DNA of 64,000 bases from Erythrobacter sanguineus (GCF_900143235.1 NZ_FRDF01000014.1:41921-105920); one strand, 5' to 3'. Shown: positions 17,001-26,690, counted from the stretch's first letter. Notes: generated from the letters alone by a model not told the origin. A program made the numbers and translations.

Positions 17001-18287
17001 GTGACTGACAACCCAACCATTTTCGCCCTGTCCAGCGGCACGGTGCCATCCGCCATTGGCGTGATCCGCGTGTCAGGCCCGCAGGCTGGCGCGGCACTGG
17101 CGGCGCTGGCCGGGCGGATGCCGACCGCGCGCCGCGCGTCGCTGGCGCGCCTGCGCGATGGGGCCGGCGCGCTGCTGGATGAGGCGTTGGTGCTGTGGTT
17201 TCCGGGGCCGAACACAGCGACTGGTGAGGACCTGGCGGAAATGCACTGCCATGGTGGCCGCGCCGTGATTACGGCGGTGGAGGGGGCCCTGGCCGCACTG
17301 CCGGGCCTCCGCCCTGCCGAGCCGGGCGAATTTACCCGCCGCGCCTTTGCCAATGGCCGGATCGATCTCGCCGAGGCGGAAGGCTTGGCCGATCTTCTTT
17401 CGGCCGAAACCGAACTGGCCCGCGCCGCCGCGCTCGCCAATGCGGGCGGGGCGCTGTCGCGGCAGGTCGAGGCGTGGCGCGAGCGGGTGCTGGTTCTCTC
17501 CGCCGAGGTCGAAGGCGTGCTCGATTTCTCCGACGAGGAAGATGCGAGCGGCTTGCCGGAATGTTTCACGTGGAACATTGCCGCGCTCGCCGAAGAATTG
17601 CGGACATGGCTCGCCCGCCCGCGGTCAGAGCGGCTGGGAGAGGGGTTCCGGGTGGTGATCGCCGGGCCGCCCAATGCCGGGAAATCAACCCTTTTCAACG
17701 CTCTGGTGGAGAGCGAAGCGGCGATCACCTCGCCGATTGCGGGGACCACCCGCGATGTGATTGAACGCACCGTGGCGATTGGCGGGGTGCCCTTTACTCT
17801 TGTCGACACAGCGGGCCTGCGTGACGCGGCGGTGGCCGACGCGATTGAAGCTATCGGCATTGATCGTGCGAAAGGCGCGTTGGCGCGCGCTGATCTGGTG
17901 CTGTGGCTGGGGCCGGAGGGTATTGGGCCTCACGATGCGTGGGAGATCGCCGCACAGGCGGACCGACCCGGCTTCACCCCCAAGGACTCAGCGCGCTTTA
18001 CGGTCTCGGCGATGAAGGGAGAGGGCCTGTCTGCGCTCAAGACGGCGCTGGTAGACAGGGCGCGCGCAGCCTTACCCAAGCCGGGCGAAGCTGCGCTCAA
18101 TGCCCGCCAGCACGCACGGCTTGGCGAGGCGGCGGCGGCGCTTGAAGCGGCGAAGGCGCTTTCCGACCCCTTGCTCATTGCCGAGGAACTGCGCCGCGCT
18201 CGGCTTGCTTTCGATCGGTTGATCGGGCGGGCGACGACCGAAGACATGCTCGACACGCTGTTTGGGCGCTTCTGCATCGGGAAGTGA
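17001..18287 (+). CDS. mnmE: tRNA uridine-5-carboxymethylaminomethyl GTPase MnmE
   Basis: A 428-aa protein with a GTG start. The N-terminal formyl-THF-binding domain covers about residues 1-115, a helical domain follows, and the G domain has P-loop GPPNAGKSTLFNAL near residue 222. The C-terminus ends with the essential CIGK. With MnmG it builds the cmnm5 modification at the wobble uridine of certain tRNAs. Residues 188-193 (CFTWNI) are encoded by a near-perfect parS sequence. A perfect parS lies between this gene and mnmG. Confidence 0.95.
   Translation: MTDNPTIFALSSGTVPSAIGVIRVSGPQAGAALAALAGRMPTARRASLARLRDGAGALLDEALVLWFPGPNTATGEDLAEMHCHGGRAVITAVEGALAALPGLRPAEPGEFTRRAFANGRIDLAEAEGLADLLSAETELARAAALANAGGALSRQVEAWRERVLVLSAEVEGVLDFSDEEDASGLPECFTWNIAALAEELRTWLARPRSERLGEGFRVVIAGPPNAGKSTLFNALVESEAAITSPIAGTTRDVIERTVAIGGVPFTLVDTAGLRDAAVADAIEAIGIDRAKGALARADLVLWLGPEGIGPHDAWEIAAQADRPGFTPKDSARFTVSAMKGEGLSALKTALVDRARAALPKPGEAALNARQHARLGEAAAALEAAKALSDPLLIAEELRRARLAFDRLIGRATTEDMLDTLFGRFCIGK
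17562..17577. promoter_or_regulatory. parS-like site, 15/16 match, inside mnmE
   Basis: TGTTTCACGTGGAACA differs from the perfect palindrome TGTTTCACGTGAAACA at one base. It is read in frame as Cys-Phe-Thr-Trp-Asn-Ile. It is probably a weaker ParB nucleation site or a decaying one. Confidence 0.7.
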
Positions 18288-18299
18288 TGGTGCTGAAAA

Positions 18300-18315
18300 T
18301 GTTTCACGTGAAACA
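18300..18315. promoter_or_regulatory. parS: parS site between mnmE and mnmG
   Basis: Perfect TGTTTCACGTGAAACA, the consensus bound by ParB in most bacteria. It lies in the 84-base gap between mnmE and mnmG and is the only non-coding copy in the cluster. Confidence 0.93.
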
Positions 18316-18371
18316 TTGGCGGCACTGAATCATCTTTGACCTTCCGCATCCTGCGTCCTATCTGCCGCCCT

Positions 18372-20234
18372 ATGCATTCCTTTGATGTCATCATCATCGG
18401 CGGCGGTCACGCCGGGGTCGAAGCCGCCTGCGCTTCGGCGCGGATGGGTGCGCGCACGGCGCTGGTCAGTTTTGACCTCGATGCGATTGGCGCGATGAGC
18501 TGCAATCCGGCGATCGGGGGTTTGGGCAAGGGCCATCTGGTGCGCGAGGTCGACGCGCTGGATGGCGTGATTGGCCGCGCGGCGGATGCAGGCGCGATTC
18601 ACTACCGGATGCTCAACCGTTCCAAGGGCAGCGCCGTGTGGGGCCCGCGCGTGCAGGCTGACCGGGTGCGGTTCAAGGCGGCGGTGCAGGCAATTGTGCG
18701 GGCGCAGACGAACTTGACGCTGGTGCAGGGCGAGGCGGCAGCACTGAAGCTTGAAGCTGGGCGGGTCGCAGGGCTGGAACTCGCGGACGGCACGATCCTT
18801 GACGCGCGGCGCGTGGTGTTGTGCACCGGCACCTTCCTCGGCGGGGTGCTGTTCCGGGGCGAGGAGCGCTTTGAAGGCGGGCGCATTGGTGAGAACGCGG
18901 CCAGGCGGCTGGCGCAGCAGTTGCGCGGGGCCGACCTGCCGATGGCGCGGCTCAAGACCGGCACGCCTCCGCGAATCGATGGGCGCACCATTGATTGGGC
19001 CGCGTTGGAGGAGCAGCCTTCCGATGGTGAGGCCTGGACCATGTCCCCGCTCACCCCGCGCCGGATCAACCCGCAGGTGTTCTGCGCGATCACCCGCACT
19101 ACGCAGGCGGGGCATGACGCGATTCGTGCCAATCTCCACCGCTCGCCGTTATTCTCTGGTGCCATCGGGGCCGCTGGCCCGCGTTATTGCCCCTCGATCG
19201 AGGACAAGATCCACCGTTTCGGCGACCGTGAGGGGCATCAGGTGTTTCTGGAGCCGGAGGGGCTCGACACCCATATGGTCTATCCCAATGGCATCAGCAC
19301 TTCGCTGCCGGTGGATGTGCAGGAGACAGTGGTGCGCACCATGCCGGGCTGTGCGCGGGTGGAAATCGTGCAGCCGGGCTATGCGGTCGAATATGATCAC
19401 ATCGATCCGCGCGCGCTGACGCCCGATCTGCAGGTGCGGGCGATCCCCGGCCTCTATTGCGCCGGGCAGATCAACGGCACCACCGGTTACGAGGAAGCCG
19501 CTGCGCAGGGCCTTGTTGCGGGTCTCGAAGCGGCCGCTGCTGCGCTCGGCAAAGCAGCGCCGGTGCTCGACCGGGCCAATGCCTATATTGCGGTGATGGT
19601 CGATGATCTGACCTTGCAGGGCGTTTCGGAACCCTACCGCATGCTGACCGCCCGCGCGGAATATCGGTTGCGGCTCCGTGCCAATAATGCCGCAACGCGC
19701 CTGACCGGGCTGGGCATTGCGGCAGGTTGCATCGGCGAGGAGCGTCGGGCTTGGTGGGAGCGGCGCGAGGATCTGCGCGAAATGTTTCACGTGAAACATT
19801 CGCAGAAGGTCCACGCCCGCGAACTCGCCGATGCGGGCTTGCCGGTGCGGCGCGATCATGGGGAGAAGGCGCTGGCGGAATGGCTCCGTTATGATGGGGT
19901 AACGCCCGAGACGCTGACCCCGTGGTTGGGAGAGGCGACGGCGCTCGACCCGCTGCTGGCCGAGGAAATGGCCGAGGATGCGGCCTATGCGCCCTATCTT
20001 GCGCGGCAGGATGCCGAACTGCGCGATCTGCGTGCGAGTGAGGCGCTGCCGCTCGCGGCGGATTTCCCTTTCGCGCAGGTGCCGGGCCTCTCCCACGAGA
20101 TGGTCGAACGCCTGACCACAGCTGCACCGGCGTCGCTGGCGGCGGCGGGCCGGGTGCCCGGGGTGACGCCCGCGGCGCTCTCGGCGTTGCTGGTCCATGC
20201 GCGCCGCCTGGTTAGCGGGCAGGGCGCGGCGTGA
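18372..20234 (+). CDS. mnmG: tRNA uridine-5-carboxymethylaminomethyl enzyme MnmG
   Basis: A 620-aa FAD enzyme and partner of MnmE. The dinucleotide motif [13 protein letters not shown] is at residues 7-19. Family motifs include [15 protein letters not shown] and [16 protein letters not shown]. The ATG at [12 protein letters not shown] was preferred to one 12 codons upstream. Residues 471-476, MFHVKH, are encoded by a perfect parS; this stretch lies between conserved blocks and so looks like an insertion tolerated by the protein. The last bases overlap the rsmG start. Confidence 0.96.
   Translation: MHSFDVIIIGGGHAGVEAACASARMGARTALVSFDLDAIGAMSCNPAIGGLGKGHLVREVDALDGVIGRAADAGAIHYRMLNRSKGSAVWGPRVQADRVRFKAAVQAIVRAQTNLTLVQGEAAALKLEAGRVAGLELADGTILDARRVVLCTGTFLGGVLFRGEERFEGGRIGENAARRLAQQLRGADLPMARLKTGTPPRIDGRTIDWAALEEQPSDGEAWTMSPLTPRRINPQVFCAITRTTQAGHDAIRANLHRSPLFSGAIGAAGPRYCPSIEDKIHRFGDREGHQVFLEPEGLDTHMVYPNGISTSLPVDVQETVVRTMPGCARVEIVQPGYAVEYDHIDPRALTPDLQVRAIPGLYCAGQINGTTGYEEAAAQGLVAGLEAAAAALGKAAPVLDRANAYIAVMVDDLTLQGVSEPYRMLTARAEYRLRLRANNAATRLTGLGIAAGCIGEERRAWWERREDLREMFHVKHSQKVHARELADAGLPVRRDHGEKALAEWLRYDGVTPETLTPWLGEATALDPLLAEEMAEDAAYAPYLARQDAELRDLRASEALPLAADFPFAQVPGLSHEMVERLTTAAPASLAAAGRVPGVTPAALSALLVHARRLVSGQGAA
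19783..19798. promoter_or_regulatory. parS: parS site inside mnmG
   Basis: Perfect TGTTTCACGTGAAACA. The reading frame uses it as Met-Phe-His-Val-Lys-His. Confidence 0.93.
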
Positions 20235-20857
20235 TTACCACCGAAGCCGAAGCCCGCGCTTATGTTGCCGGGCTGACCGACGAAACTGGGATGGCGCGGA
20301 TCGAGGCCTTTGCTGCGCTGGTGCTGGCGGAGAACCAGCGCCAGAACCTGATCGCCAAAGCCACCGAACCCCACATCTGGCAGCGCCACATTGCCGATTC
20401 GGCGCAGCTTATCGAAAATGTTTCACGTGAAACATTGGGCCCTAATGCGGTCGGACCGTGGCTTGACCTTGGCAGTGGGCCGGGCTTTCCGGGACTGGTG
20501 ATTGCGGCGCTGTGCCCGAACATGCCGGTGGTTCTGGTTGAATCGCGGGCGCGGCGGGCGGTGTTTCTCGAATCCGCGATTGCCGCGCTCGGACTCACCA
20601 AATGCCGCGTCGAAGGCCAGCGGCTTGAGCGCGTCACACCGTTTCCGGCTCGGGCCATTTCGGCACGCGCCTTTGCGCCCTTGCCAAAGCTCCTCAGCTT
20701 GTCCGCACCCTTCTCCACAAGGGCGACCGCCTATGTCTTGCCCAAGGGACGTTCGGCGGCGCAAGAGTTGGAAGCAGTGAAGCCTGCGATTCGGGCAATG
20801 TTTCACGTGAAACATTCCTTGACCGATCCCGAGGCCGGGATCATCGTGAAGGCCTGA
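20231..20857 (+). CDS. rsmG: 16S rRNA (guanine-527-N7) methyltransferase
   Basis: A 208-aa SAM-dependent methyltransferase. It starts with a GTG that overlaps the mnmG stop. The Rossmann motif is [15 protein letters not shown], and the helix before it ends [18 protein letters not shown]. It methylates G527 of 16S rRNA near the streptomycin site. Two perfect parS sites lie in the gene and are read in two different frames: NVSRET at residues 63-68 and MFHVKH at 190-195. Confidence 0.95.
   Translation: MITTEAEARAYVAGLTDETGMARIEAFAALVLAENQRQNLIAKATEPHIWQRHIADSAQLIENVSRETLGPNAVGPWLDLGSGPGFPGLVIAALCPNMPVVLVESRARRAVFLESAIAALGLTKCRVEGQRLERVTPFPARAISARAFAPLPKLLSLSAPFSTRATAYVLPKGRSAAQELEAVKPAIRAMFHVKHSLTDPEAGIIVKA
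20419..20434. promoter_or_regulatory. parS: parS site inside rsmG, first copy
   Basis: Perfect TGTTTCACGTGAAACA, used in the coding frame as Asn-Val-Ser-Arg-Glu-Thr. Confidence 0.93.
20799..20814. promoter_or_regulatory. parS: parS site inside rsmG, second copy
   Basis: Perfect TGTTTCACGTGAAACA near the 3' end of the gene, used as Met-Phe-His-Val-Lys-His. It is the copy closest to parA, about 100 bases upstream of it. Confidence 0.93.
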
Positions 20858-20915
20858 CACGAAAAGGCGCTTTGGATTCAACCGGAATCCGGCTGCGGGA
20901 AGGACGGGTTACGCC

Positions 20916-21692
20916 ATGCTCACCATCGCGATTGCCAATCAGAAGGGCGGCGTGGGCAAGACCACCACTGCGATCAACATCGCCACGGCCATGGCCGCGA
21001 CCGGGTGGCGCACGCTGCTGATCGACCTTGATCCGCAGGGCAATGCCTCGACCGGGCTTGGGGTGCATTCGTCGGCGCGCGAAGTGTCCAGTTATGATCT
21101 GCTGGTTGATGAGGTTGCGCTGGAAAGTGCCATCGTGCCCACCAGCATCCCACGGTTGGATATCGTTCCGGCGACGGTCGATCTGTCCGGCGCTGAGGTT
21201 GAGCTGGTTTCGGTTGAGGAGCGCACCGCAAGGCTGCGCCGCGCGCTGGAAAACCACACGGGCCATGATATAGCCTTTATCGACTGCCCGCCTTCGCTCG
21301 GCCTGCTGACGCTGAATGCGCTGTGCGCCGCCGATACGCTGCTGGTGCCGCTGCAATGCGAATTTTTCGCGCTCGAGGGGCTGAGCCAGCTGCTGCAGAC
21401 CGTCGATCAGGTGCAGCAGCGCTTCAATCCGCAGCTCGGTATTATCGGGGTGGCGCTGACGATGTTCGACCGGCGCAACCGTTTGACCGATCAGGTTTCG
21501 GATGACGTGCGTGATTGCCTCGGCAAGCTGGTGTTCGACACGGTGATCCCGCGCAACGTGCGCCTGTCCGAAGCGCCGAGCCATGGCTTGCCCGCGTTGA
21601 TCTATGATCAGCACTGCGCCGGCAGCCGCGCCTATATGGCACTGGCGCGCGAATTGATCGGGCGCTTTCCCGCAGAAAGGCAGGCGGCATGA
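20916..21692 (+). CDS. parA: Chromosome-partitioning ATPase ParA
   Basis: A 258-aa deviant Walker ATPase. The P-loop NQKGGVGKTTTA is at residues 8-19 with both signature lysines, and DLDPQGNAST follows. No N-terminal DNA-binding extension is present, which is the chromosomal (Soj-like) type. It forms a nucleoid-bound gradient that pulls ParB-parS complexes apart. The stop overlaps the parB start (ATGA). Confidence 0.96.
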   Translation: MLTIAIANQKGGVGKTTTAINIATAMAATGWRTLLIDLDPQGNASTGLGVHSSAREVSSYDLLVDEVALESAIVPTSIPRLDIVPATVDLSGAEVELVSVEERTARLRRALENHTGHDIAFIDCPPSLGLLTLNALCAADTLLVPLQCEFFALEGLSQLLQTVDQVQQRFNPQLGIIGVALTMFDRRNRLTDQVSDDVRDCLGKLVFDTVIPRNVRLSEAPSHGLPALIYDQHCAGSRAYMALARELIGRFPAERQAA

Positions 21693-22663
21693 CCGACGAT
21701 ACAACGCAACCGATTGATTTGGGTGCTCCTTCTCGCATGGCGGCGGAAAAACCGCGGCGGCTTGGCAAGGGTCTGGGCGCGCTGTTGGGGGAAACCCGGC
21801 GCGAGGAACCGCTCGCTCGGCGTGATGAGCCTGAAGATGCGCCTGCATCGGGCGGTCCAGTGCTGCGGATGCTTGCGCTGGCCACGATCAAGCCGCTGCC
21901 GGGCAACCCGCGCCAATATTTCGATGAAGCGGCGCTGGAGGAATTGGCGGCCTCGATTGCCACGCGCGGGGTGATCCAGCCGATCATTGTCCGCCCGCAT
22001 CCCCAGGGTCAGGGGTATCAGCTGGTCGCGGGTGAGCGCCGCTGGCGCGCGGCCCAGAAGGCGCGGTTGCACGAAATTCCGGCGCTGGTGCGGACCCTGA
22101 CCGATCGCGAAGTGATGGCGCTCGCGCTGATTGAGAACCTGCAGCGCGAGGATCTCAACCCGGTCGAGGAAGCGCGCGCCTATCAGCGGCTTTCGGACGA
22201 CGAGGGCATGATTCAGGCCGATATCGCAAAGATGGTCGAAAAGTCGCGCAGCCATGTTGCGAACATGCAGCGGCTGCTGACCCTGCCCGATATGGTGCTC
22301 GACCTGGTTGAGCAGAGCAAGCTGAGCGTCGGCCATGCCCGCGCTCTGGTCGGGCGCGACGATGCTGCGCAGCTGGCGGAAATTGCGGTCAAGGAAGGCC
22401 TCTCGGTGCGCGATATCGAGGTGCTGAGCCGCAAGCTGGCCAAGGGTGGTGATGCCACCGGCAGCGGCGCTGGCAAGAGCCGCGGCGAGACCGTCGAAAA
22501 CGCCGATATTCTGGCGGTTCAGCAACATCTTGAGGAATTTCTTGGGCTTGGCGTGCGCATCAAGCCCGAGATTGATCCGCGCAAAGGGACGATTACGATC
22601 CGCTACACTACGCTCGATCAGCTCGATCTGTTGTGTCAGCGGCTTACCGGGGGTGAGTTCTGA
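21689..22663 (+). CDS. parB: Chromosome-partitioning protein ParB
   Basis: A 324-aa protein. An N-terminal Arg/Lys tract near residues 16-25 precedes the CTPase domain with GERRWRAAQKARL and the ENLQREDLNPVEEARAY box. A helix-turn-helix region at about 160-190 (QADIAKMVEKSRSHVANMQRLL) recognises parS, and a C-terminal dimerisation domain closes the protein. It loads at the parS sites in and near mnmE-mnmG-rsmG and spreads as a sliding clamp. The locus is complete. Confidence 0.96.
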   Translation: MTDDTTQPIDLGAPSRMAAEKPRRLGKGLGALLGETRREEPLARRDEPEDAPASGGPVLRMLALATIKPLPGNPRQYFDEAALEELAASIATRGVIQPIIVRPHPQGQGYQLVAGERRWRAAQKARLHEIPALVRTLTDREVMALALIENLQREDLNPVEEARAYQRLSDDEGMIQADIAKMVEKSRSHVANMQRLLTLPDMVLDLVEQSKLSVGHARALVGRDDAAQLAEIAVKEGLSVRDIEVLSRKLAKGGDATGSGAGKSRGETVENADILAVQQHLEEFLGLGVRIKPEIDPRKGTITIRYTTLDQLDLLCQRLTGGEF

Positions 22664-22682
22664 ACCCTTTCGCCGGGTAACC

Positions 22683-22747
22683 GGATAGCAAAGGCCTCGG
22701 AAGTCGCGCTCCGTTTTGGAGGCTGCTTCCGGGGCCTTTGCTTATCC
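22683..22747. terminator. Hairpin between convergent parB and the glycine-zipper gene
   Basis: Arms GGATAGCAAAGGCC and GGCCTTTGCTTATCC, with an extra CGGAAG/CTTCCG pair inside, form a long stem with a loop of about 25 bases. There is no long T tract on either side. The position between two convergent stop codons suggests a bidirectional terminator, but folding energy was not calculated. Confidence 0.6.
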
Positions 22748-22791
22748 GCCATCCAGCCCCAGGCCGGGGGCAAGGCAGGAGCTGGGGCGCC

Positions 22792-23688
22792 TTAACGGCC
22801 GGTCTTGATCATCTTGGGCGAAGGCCGCGGCGCGGGGCGCGCGGGCGGCGCACCGGGGACGGTATAGGTTTCCTCGCGCACGGTCTCGCGCACCACCACC
22901 CGCTGCTGCTGTTGGCCGCGCACCGGCACCATCACCATCTGCGGCGGCGGGGCATAGGAATAGCCATAATTATAGCCGCCCGGATAGCCATAGCCATAGC
23001 CCGGGCCTTGCTGATACGGGGCATAGGGAATCTCGCGCGCGGCGATCCGGGCGCCCGGCGCGCCATATTGCGACAGGTAGCTGTCCAGCGCAGCCTCGCA
23101 ATCATAGAAGTTTTTGCGCTTGTTGCTGTTGAACAGGCTGCCGATCAGACCGCCGATCAACCCGCCGCCTCCAACCCCGAGCACGGTGCCAAGCACCCGG
23201 TCGCCGGCCCCGGCAATCTCATAGCCCCCAAACCCGCCCGCGATCGCGCCGAGCAATCCGCCGATGATGGTTCCGGTGTCGTTCTTGTTGCGCCCGCGGG
23301 TGCGGCGGCGGCATTCATCGATCCACTGGTCACGCTCGAACACGGGCGGGGCCGGGGCATAGGCCATCGGCGCGGCATGGGTGTGGGTATAGCCTTGCCC
23401 CATATGACCCTGCGGGGTGGCGGGGAGCGGCGGCGGGCCGTCAATCCGGCGGGTGCGGGTGATGGTTTCAACCCCGTCAGCGCCGATCGTGGTCTGGGTG
23501 GTCGGATTCGCGCTCATGGCCGGGGCAGTGCGGTACTCCAGCGGCAGCGTGCGCACTTCGTCCACGCTCATCGGGGCGAGCGGCGGCATGTCGCTGTAAT
23601 TCTGGGCGGCCGCGGCGACCGGAAGGGCCAGTGCGGGCAGCGCAATGGCCAGCGCGGTGAAAGGTCGGATCCGAAGACGGGTGGACAT
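22792..23688 (-). CDS. Glycine-zipper envelope protein with Tyr/Pro-rich tail
   Basis: A 298-aa exported protein. The signal peptide is at about residues 1-29 (AIALPALALPVAAAAQ). A glycine-zipper/2TM segment, TIIGGLLGAIAGGFGGY then LGTVLGVGGGGLIGGLIG, lies at about 145-185. After it come two Cys and a Gly/Tyr-rich stretch, and the protein ends with a Pro/Arg-rich tail. Such proteins are found in the outer membrane or periplasm and have no defined activity. The ATG with a signal peptide was chosen over an upstream start 63 codons earlier. Confidence 0.75.
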   Translation of the reverse strand: MSTRLRIRPFTALAIALPALALPVAAAAQNYSDMPPLAPMSVDEVRTLPLEYRTAPAMSANPTTQTTIGADGVETITRTRRIDGPPPLPATPQGHMGQGYTHTHAAPMAYAPAPPVFERDQWIDECRRRTRGRNKNDTGTIIGGLLGAIAGGFGGYEIAGAGDRVLGTVLGVGGGGLIGGLIGSLFNSNKRKNFYDCEAALDSYLSQYGAPGARIAAREIPYAPYQQGPGYGYGYPGGYNYGYSYAPPPQMVMVPVRGQQQQRVVVRETVREETYTVPGAPPARPAPRPSPKMIKTGR

Positions 23689-23827
23689 TGGCAATTTTCC
23701 CTTAAACAGCCAATCCCGACAGGCGGCGCGGCTGATGGTTAGCAAATGCTTACCATCCACCACCCCTTGTTCCCAAGCGATGCTGTGGGCGCTGTCCCGT
23801 TTCGGGCCGGTCAGACGCGCGCATCTG

Positions 23828-24328
23828 TCAGATGCGGTCGGCCAGCAGCGCGGCGAGCGCCTCGATCCCGGTCGCATCGGCTTGCGTGAAGCGTGCCGGG
23901 GAGGGGCTGTCGCAATCGATCACAGCAATCACCGCGCCATCGCGCAGCACCGGCACCACCAGTTCCGATCGGCTGGCCGCATCACACGCAATATGGCCGG
24001 GAAAGGCGTGGACATCCGCGACACATTGCGTGGCGCGGGTTTCTGCCGCCGCCCCGCACACGCCTGCGCCAAAGGGGATGCGGATGCAGGCCGGACGGCC
24101 CACGAACGGGCCAAGCACCAGTTCGCTGCCCGCGCCGTCCTTGCTTGGCGCGACGCGGTAGAAGCCCGCCCAGTTGAGATCGGGCAGGAAATCCCACAAT
24201 AGCGCCGCGACATTGGCCATGTTGGCAACCGCGTCCGGCTCGCCCGCGGTCAGCGCGTCGGCGGCTTCGCACAGCTGGCGGTGCGTCTCTGCCGGATCGA
24301 GCGCGGGATCGGGCTTGAAATCATACAT
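23828..24328 (-). CDS. msrC: GAF-domain free methionine-R-sulfoxide reductase
   Basis: A 166-aa GAF domain of the fRMsr type. Hallmarks: MANVAALLWDFLPDLNWAGFY, then the Cys in GRPACIRIPFGAGVCG, then VADVHAFPGHIACD with the third Cys and SELVVPVL. These cysteines perform the reduction of free Met-R-sulfoxide. It is a small cytoplasmic repair enzyme. The gene stands alone, divergent from the PQQ dehydrogenase gene. Confidence 0.85.
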   Translation of the reverse strand: MYDFKPDPALDPAETHRQLCEAADALTAGEPDAVANMANVAALLWDFLPDLNWAGFYRVAPSKDGAGSELVLGPFVGRPACIRIPFGAGVCGAAAETRATQCVADVHAFPGHIACDAASRSELVVPVLRDGAVIAVIDCDSPSPARFTQADATGIEALAALLADRI

Positions 24329-24393
24329 CGGACAAGGGGCCTTTGCTGTCTTGCAGGTTGCCGCCGGGGCGGGGCGGCTCTATCTCCCTTCAC

Positions 24394-25872
24394 ATGGCAT
24401 TATCCCGCAAAATCGCAATCGCTGTCCTTGTCGTCGTCCTGTTGGTCGGAGGCGGACTATTCTGGCTTTCCCGTGGCGACACCGCGGATCTGACGGTTGA
24501 GGAGGTCGCTGGCACCGATCCCGTTCTGCAGGAACCTGCGGCGGAAAGTTTCCCGACGGTCAAGATCGCCGAGCCGGTGGGCTGGAAAGCGGACGAGGCG
24601 CCAGTTCCGGCCGAGGGGCTTGAGGTTGTACGCTTTGCCGAAGGGCTGGATCATCCGCGCACCCTCTACACCCTGCCCAATGGCGATGTGCTGGTGGCGC
24701 TAACCCGTGCGCCCAAGCGAGACAGCGGGAATGGCGGGATCATGGGCACGATCCGCGGCTGGATCGAAGGCTTCCTGTTTTCCAAGGCCGGATCGGCGGG
24801 CGAATCGGCCAACCAAATCGTGCTGCTGCGCGATGCCGATGGGGATGGCACCGCCGAAACGCAGAAGGTGCTGCTTGAAGAAGGGCTCGATTCCCCTTCG
24901 GGGATGAGCTGGCAGGACGGCACGCTCTATGTCGCCAATCACAATGCCGTGCTGGCCTTTGCCTACACGCTTGGCACCGACAAGGTCACCAGCACCCCGC
25001 GCAAGCTAATGGATCTGCCCGGCGGGGGCGGCCACTGGATGCGCAACGTGGAGCTGGCGCCCGACGGCAAGAGCCTGTTCGTTGCGGTCGGATCGGTCAG
25101 CAATATCGGCGAGGCCGGGATGGAGGCCGAAGAAGGCCGCGCCATGATCTGGGAATATGATCTGGAGGCCGGTCGCCAGCGCCAGTTCGCTGTCGGCCTG
25201 CGCAATCCGAACGGGATGGATTTCAGCCCCTGGACCGGCGAGCTGTGGACCACGGTGAACGAACGCGACATGCTTGGTTCGGATCTGGTGCCGGATTATC
25301 TCACCAATGTGCCGGTGGGCGCGCAATACGGCTGGCCGTGGATCTATTTCAAAAACAATATTGATCGCCGGGTCGAAACGCCGATGCCGGCCTATCTGAT
25401 GGAATATACCCGCAAGCCCGAATATGCGCTCGGCTCGCATGTCGCGGCGCTGGGCATGGTGTTCGCGCGTGAAGGCCATGTGATGGGCGATGATTTCGCC
25501 AGCGGGGTTTTCGTGGCGCGGCACGGATCGTGGAACCGCAAGCCGCCCTCGGGCTATGACGTGGTCTATGTGGCGTTTGATGCGCGCGGCAATCCGGTGG
25601 GCAAGCCGCAGCCGGTGCTGACCGGGTTCCTGACCGGCGAGGGCACCACCCGCGGTCGCCCGACCTGGGTCGAATGGGCGGGCGACGGCGCCTTGCTGGT
25701 GTCGGACGATACGGCGGGGATCATCTGGCGGGTGCGTTCGCCCTCGGCCTCGCCGGCCGCGGCGATTGCACGGCTGACCAGCGAACGCCTGCCGCCCCAG
25801 CGCGAGCTGCGCGATCCGCGCGCGGTGTTCGAGGAGGATTACCTGCGCCAGCAGGCCGGGCAGCAGAACTAA
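24394..25872 (+). CDS. Membrane-anchored PQQ-type sugar/sorbosone dehydrogenase
   Basis: A 492-aa protein with an N-terminal TM anchor or signal (about residues 6-26, AIAVLVVVLLVGGGLFW). The rest is a six-bladed beta-propeller, soluble glucose/sorbosone dehydrogenase-like: VVRFAEGLDHPRTLYTLPNGDVLVAL, GLRNPNGMDFSPWTGELWTTVNERD, YGWPWIYF. It should oxidise an aldose or sorbosone at the periplasmic face, with PQQ as cofactor. No pqq biosynthesis genes are in view, and some family members do not use PQQ. The stop overlaps the convergent DUF815 gene (CTAA). Confidence 0.82.
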   Translation: MALSRKIAIAVLVVVLLVGGGLFWLSRGDTADLTVEEVAGTDPVLQEPAAESFPTVKIAEPVGWKADEAPVPAEGLEVVRFAEGLDHPRTLYTLPNGDVLVALTRAPKRDSGNGGIMGTIRGWIEGFLFSKAGSAGESANQIVLLRDADGDGTAETQKVLLEEGLDSPSGMSWQDGTLYVANHNAVLAFAYTLGTDKVTSTPRKLMDLPGGGGHWMRNVELAPDGKSLFVAVGSVSNIGEAGMEAEEGRAMIWEYDLEAGRQRQFAVGLRNPNGMDFSPWTGELWTTVNERDMLGSDLVPDYLTNVPVGAQYGWPWIYFKNNIDRRVETPMPAYLMEYTRKPEYALGSHVAALGMVFAREGHVMGDDFASGVFVARHGSWNRKPPSGYDVVYVAFDARGNPVGKPQPVLTGFLTGEGTTRGRPTWVEWAGDGALLVSDDTAGIIWRVRSPSASPAAAIARLTSERLPPQRELRDPRAVFEEDYLRQQAGQQN

Positions 25873-26690
25873 AGGGAAATACCAGCGCGCCCCGCCAGTT
25901 CGGTGGCGAATTGCAGCGCGGTGCGGCCTGACCGGTTGCCGCGCTGGATGGCGAAGGCCATGGCCTCCTCCGCGTCGAAGCTAAGCCCGAGCGGCGCGGT
26001 ATAGCCTTCAAGGATCGCGAGATAGGTGTCCTTGTCCGCCGGGTGGAACCCCAGCGTCAGCCCGAAACGATCCGCCAGCGCCAGCGCATCGTCACGCTCG
26101 TCACGTTCGTGCAGCGCGGAGCTGGTATCTTCGCGCATGGTGATGGCGCGGCGGTTGGCGGTCACGATGATGCGGATATGCGGCGGCCGCGCGGCAACCC
26201 CGCCATCCAGCAGGCTGCGCAAGGCCAGCATCTCGGCCCGGCCATCCGCGCCGAAGCCAAGATCATCGATCAACAGCAGGACAGCGCGGCTCTGCCCGGC
26301 AAGCTCTGCGATCAGCGTGGGGAAGGTCGGCAGTGCGCCGGGGGCAAGCTGCACCAGCGCCAGCGCCTTGGGTTTTTCCGCCTGCACGTCGGCCACAGCG
26401 GCGCGCACCAGCGCGGATTTGCCCATGCCCCGCGCGCCCCACAGCAGCACATCATGTGCCGCAGCGCCATGCGCCAGCCGGGCGCAATTGTTGCGCAGCG
26501 CGACTTTCTGCGCGTCGATGCCGTGCAGCCGACCCATCGGCAATGCATCCAGCACCGGAACGTTGCGCGCCCACTCGCCCTCCCACACATAGGCGGGGTG
26601 GGAAAGCCAGTCTGTCGGCCGCACCGGGGCGGGGGCGAGCCGTTCGAGCGCGGCCGCGATCCGTTCCCAGACCTCGTCCCCGCCCGTCAT
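25869..26690 (-). CDS. DUF815-family AAA+ ATPase
   Basis: A 273-aa protein. The Walker A is LLWGARGMGKSALVR (about residues 83-97), Walker B is VLLLIDDLGFG, and sensor-type VTANRR follows. The DUF815 architecture covers nearly the whole chain. The function is unknown but it is widely conserved in Alphaproteobacteria. The gene starts 1 base after the acyl-CoA dehydrogenase stop in the same direction. Its own stop overlaps that of the convergent dehydrogenase. Confidence 0.88.
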   Translation of the reverse strand: MTGGDEVWERIAAALERLAPAPVRPTDWLSHPAYVWEGEWARNVPVLDALPMGRLHGIDAQKVALRNNCARLAHGAAAHDVLLWGARGMGKSALVRAAVADVQAEKPKALALVQLAPGALPTFPTLIAELAGQSRAVLLLIDDLGFGADGRAEMLALRSLLDGGVAARPPHIRIIVTANRRAITMREDTSSALHERDERDDALALADRFGLTLGFHPADKDTYLAILEGYTAPLGLSFDAEEAMAFAIQRGNRSGRTALQFATELAGRAGISL

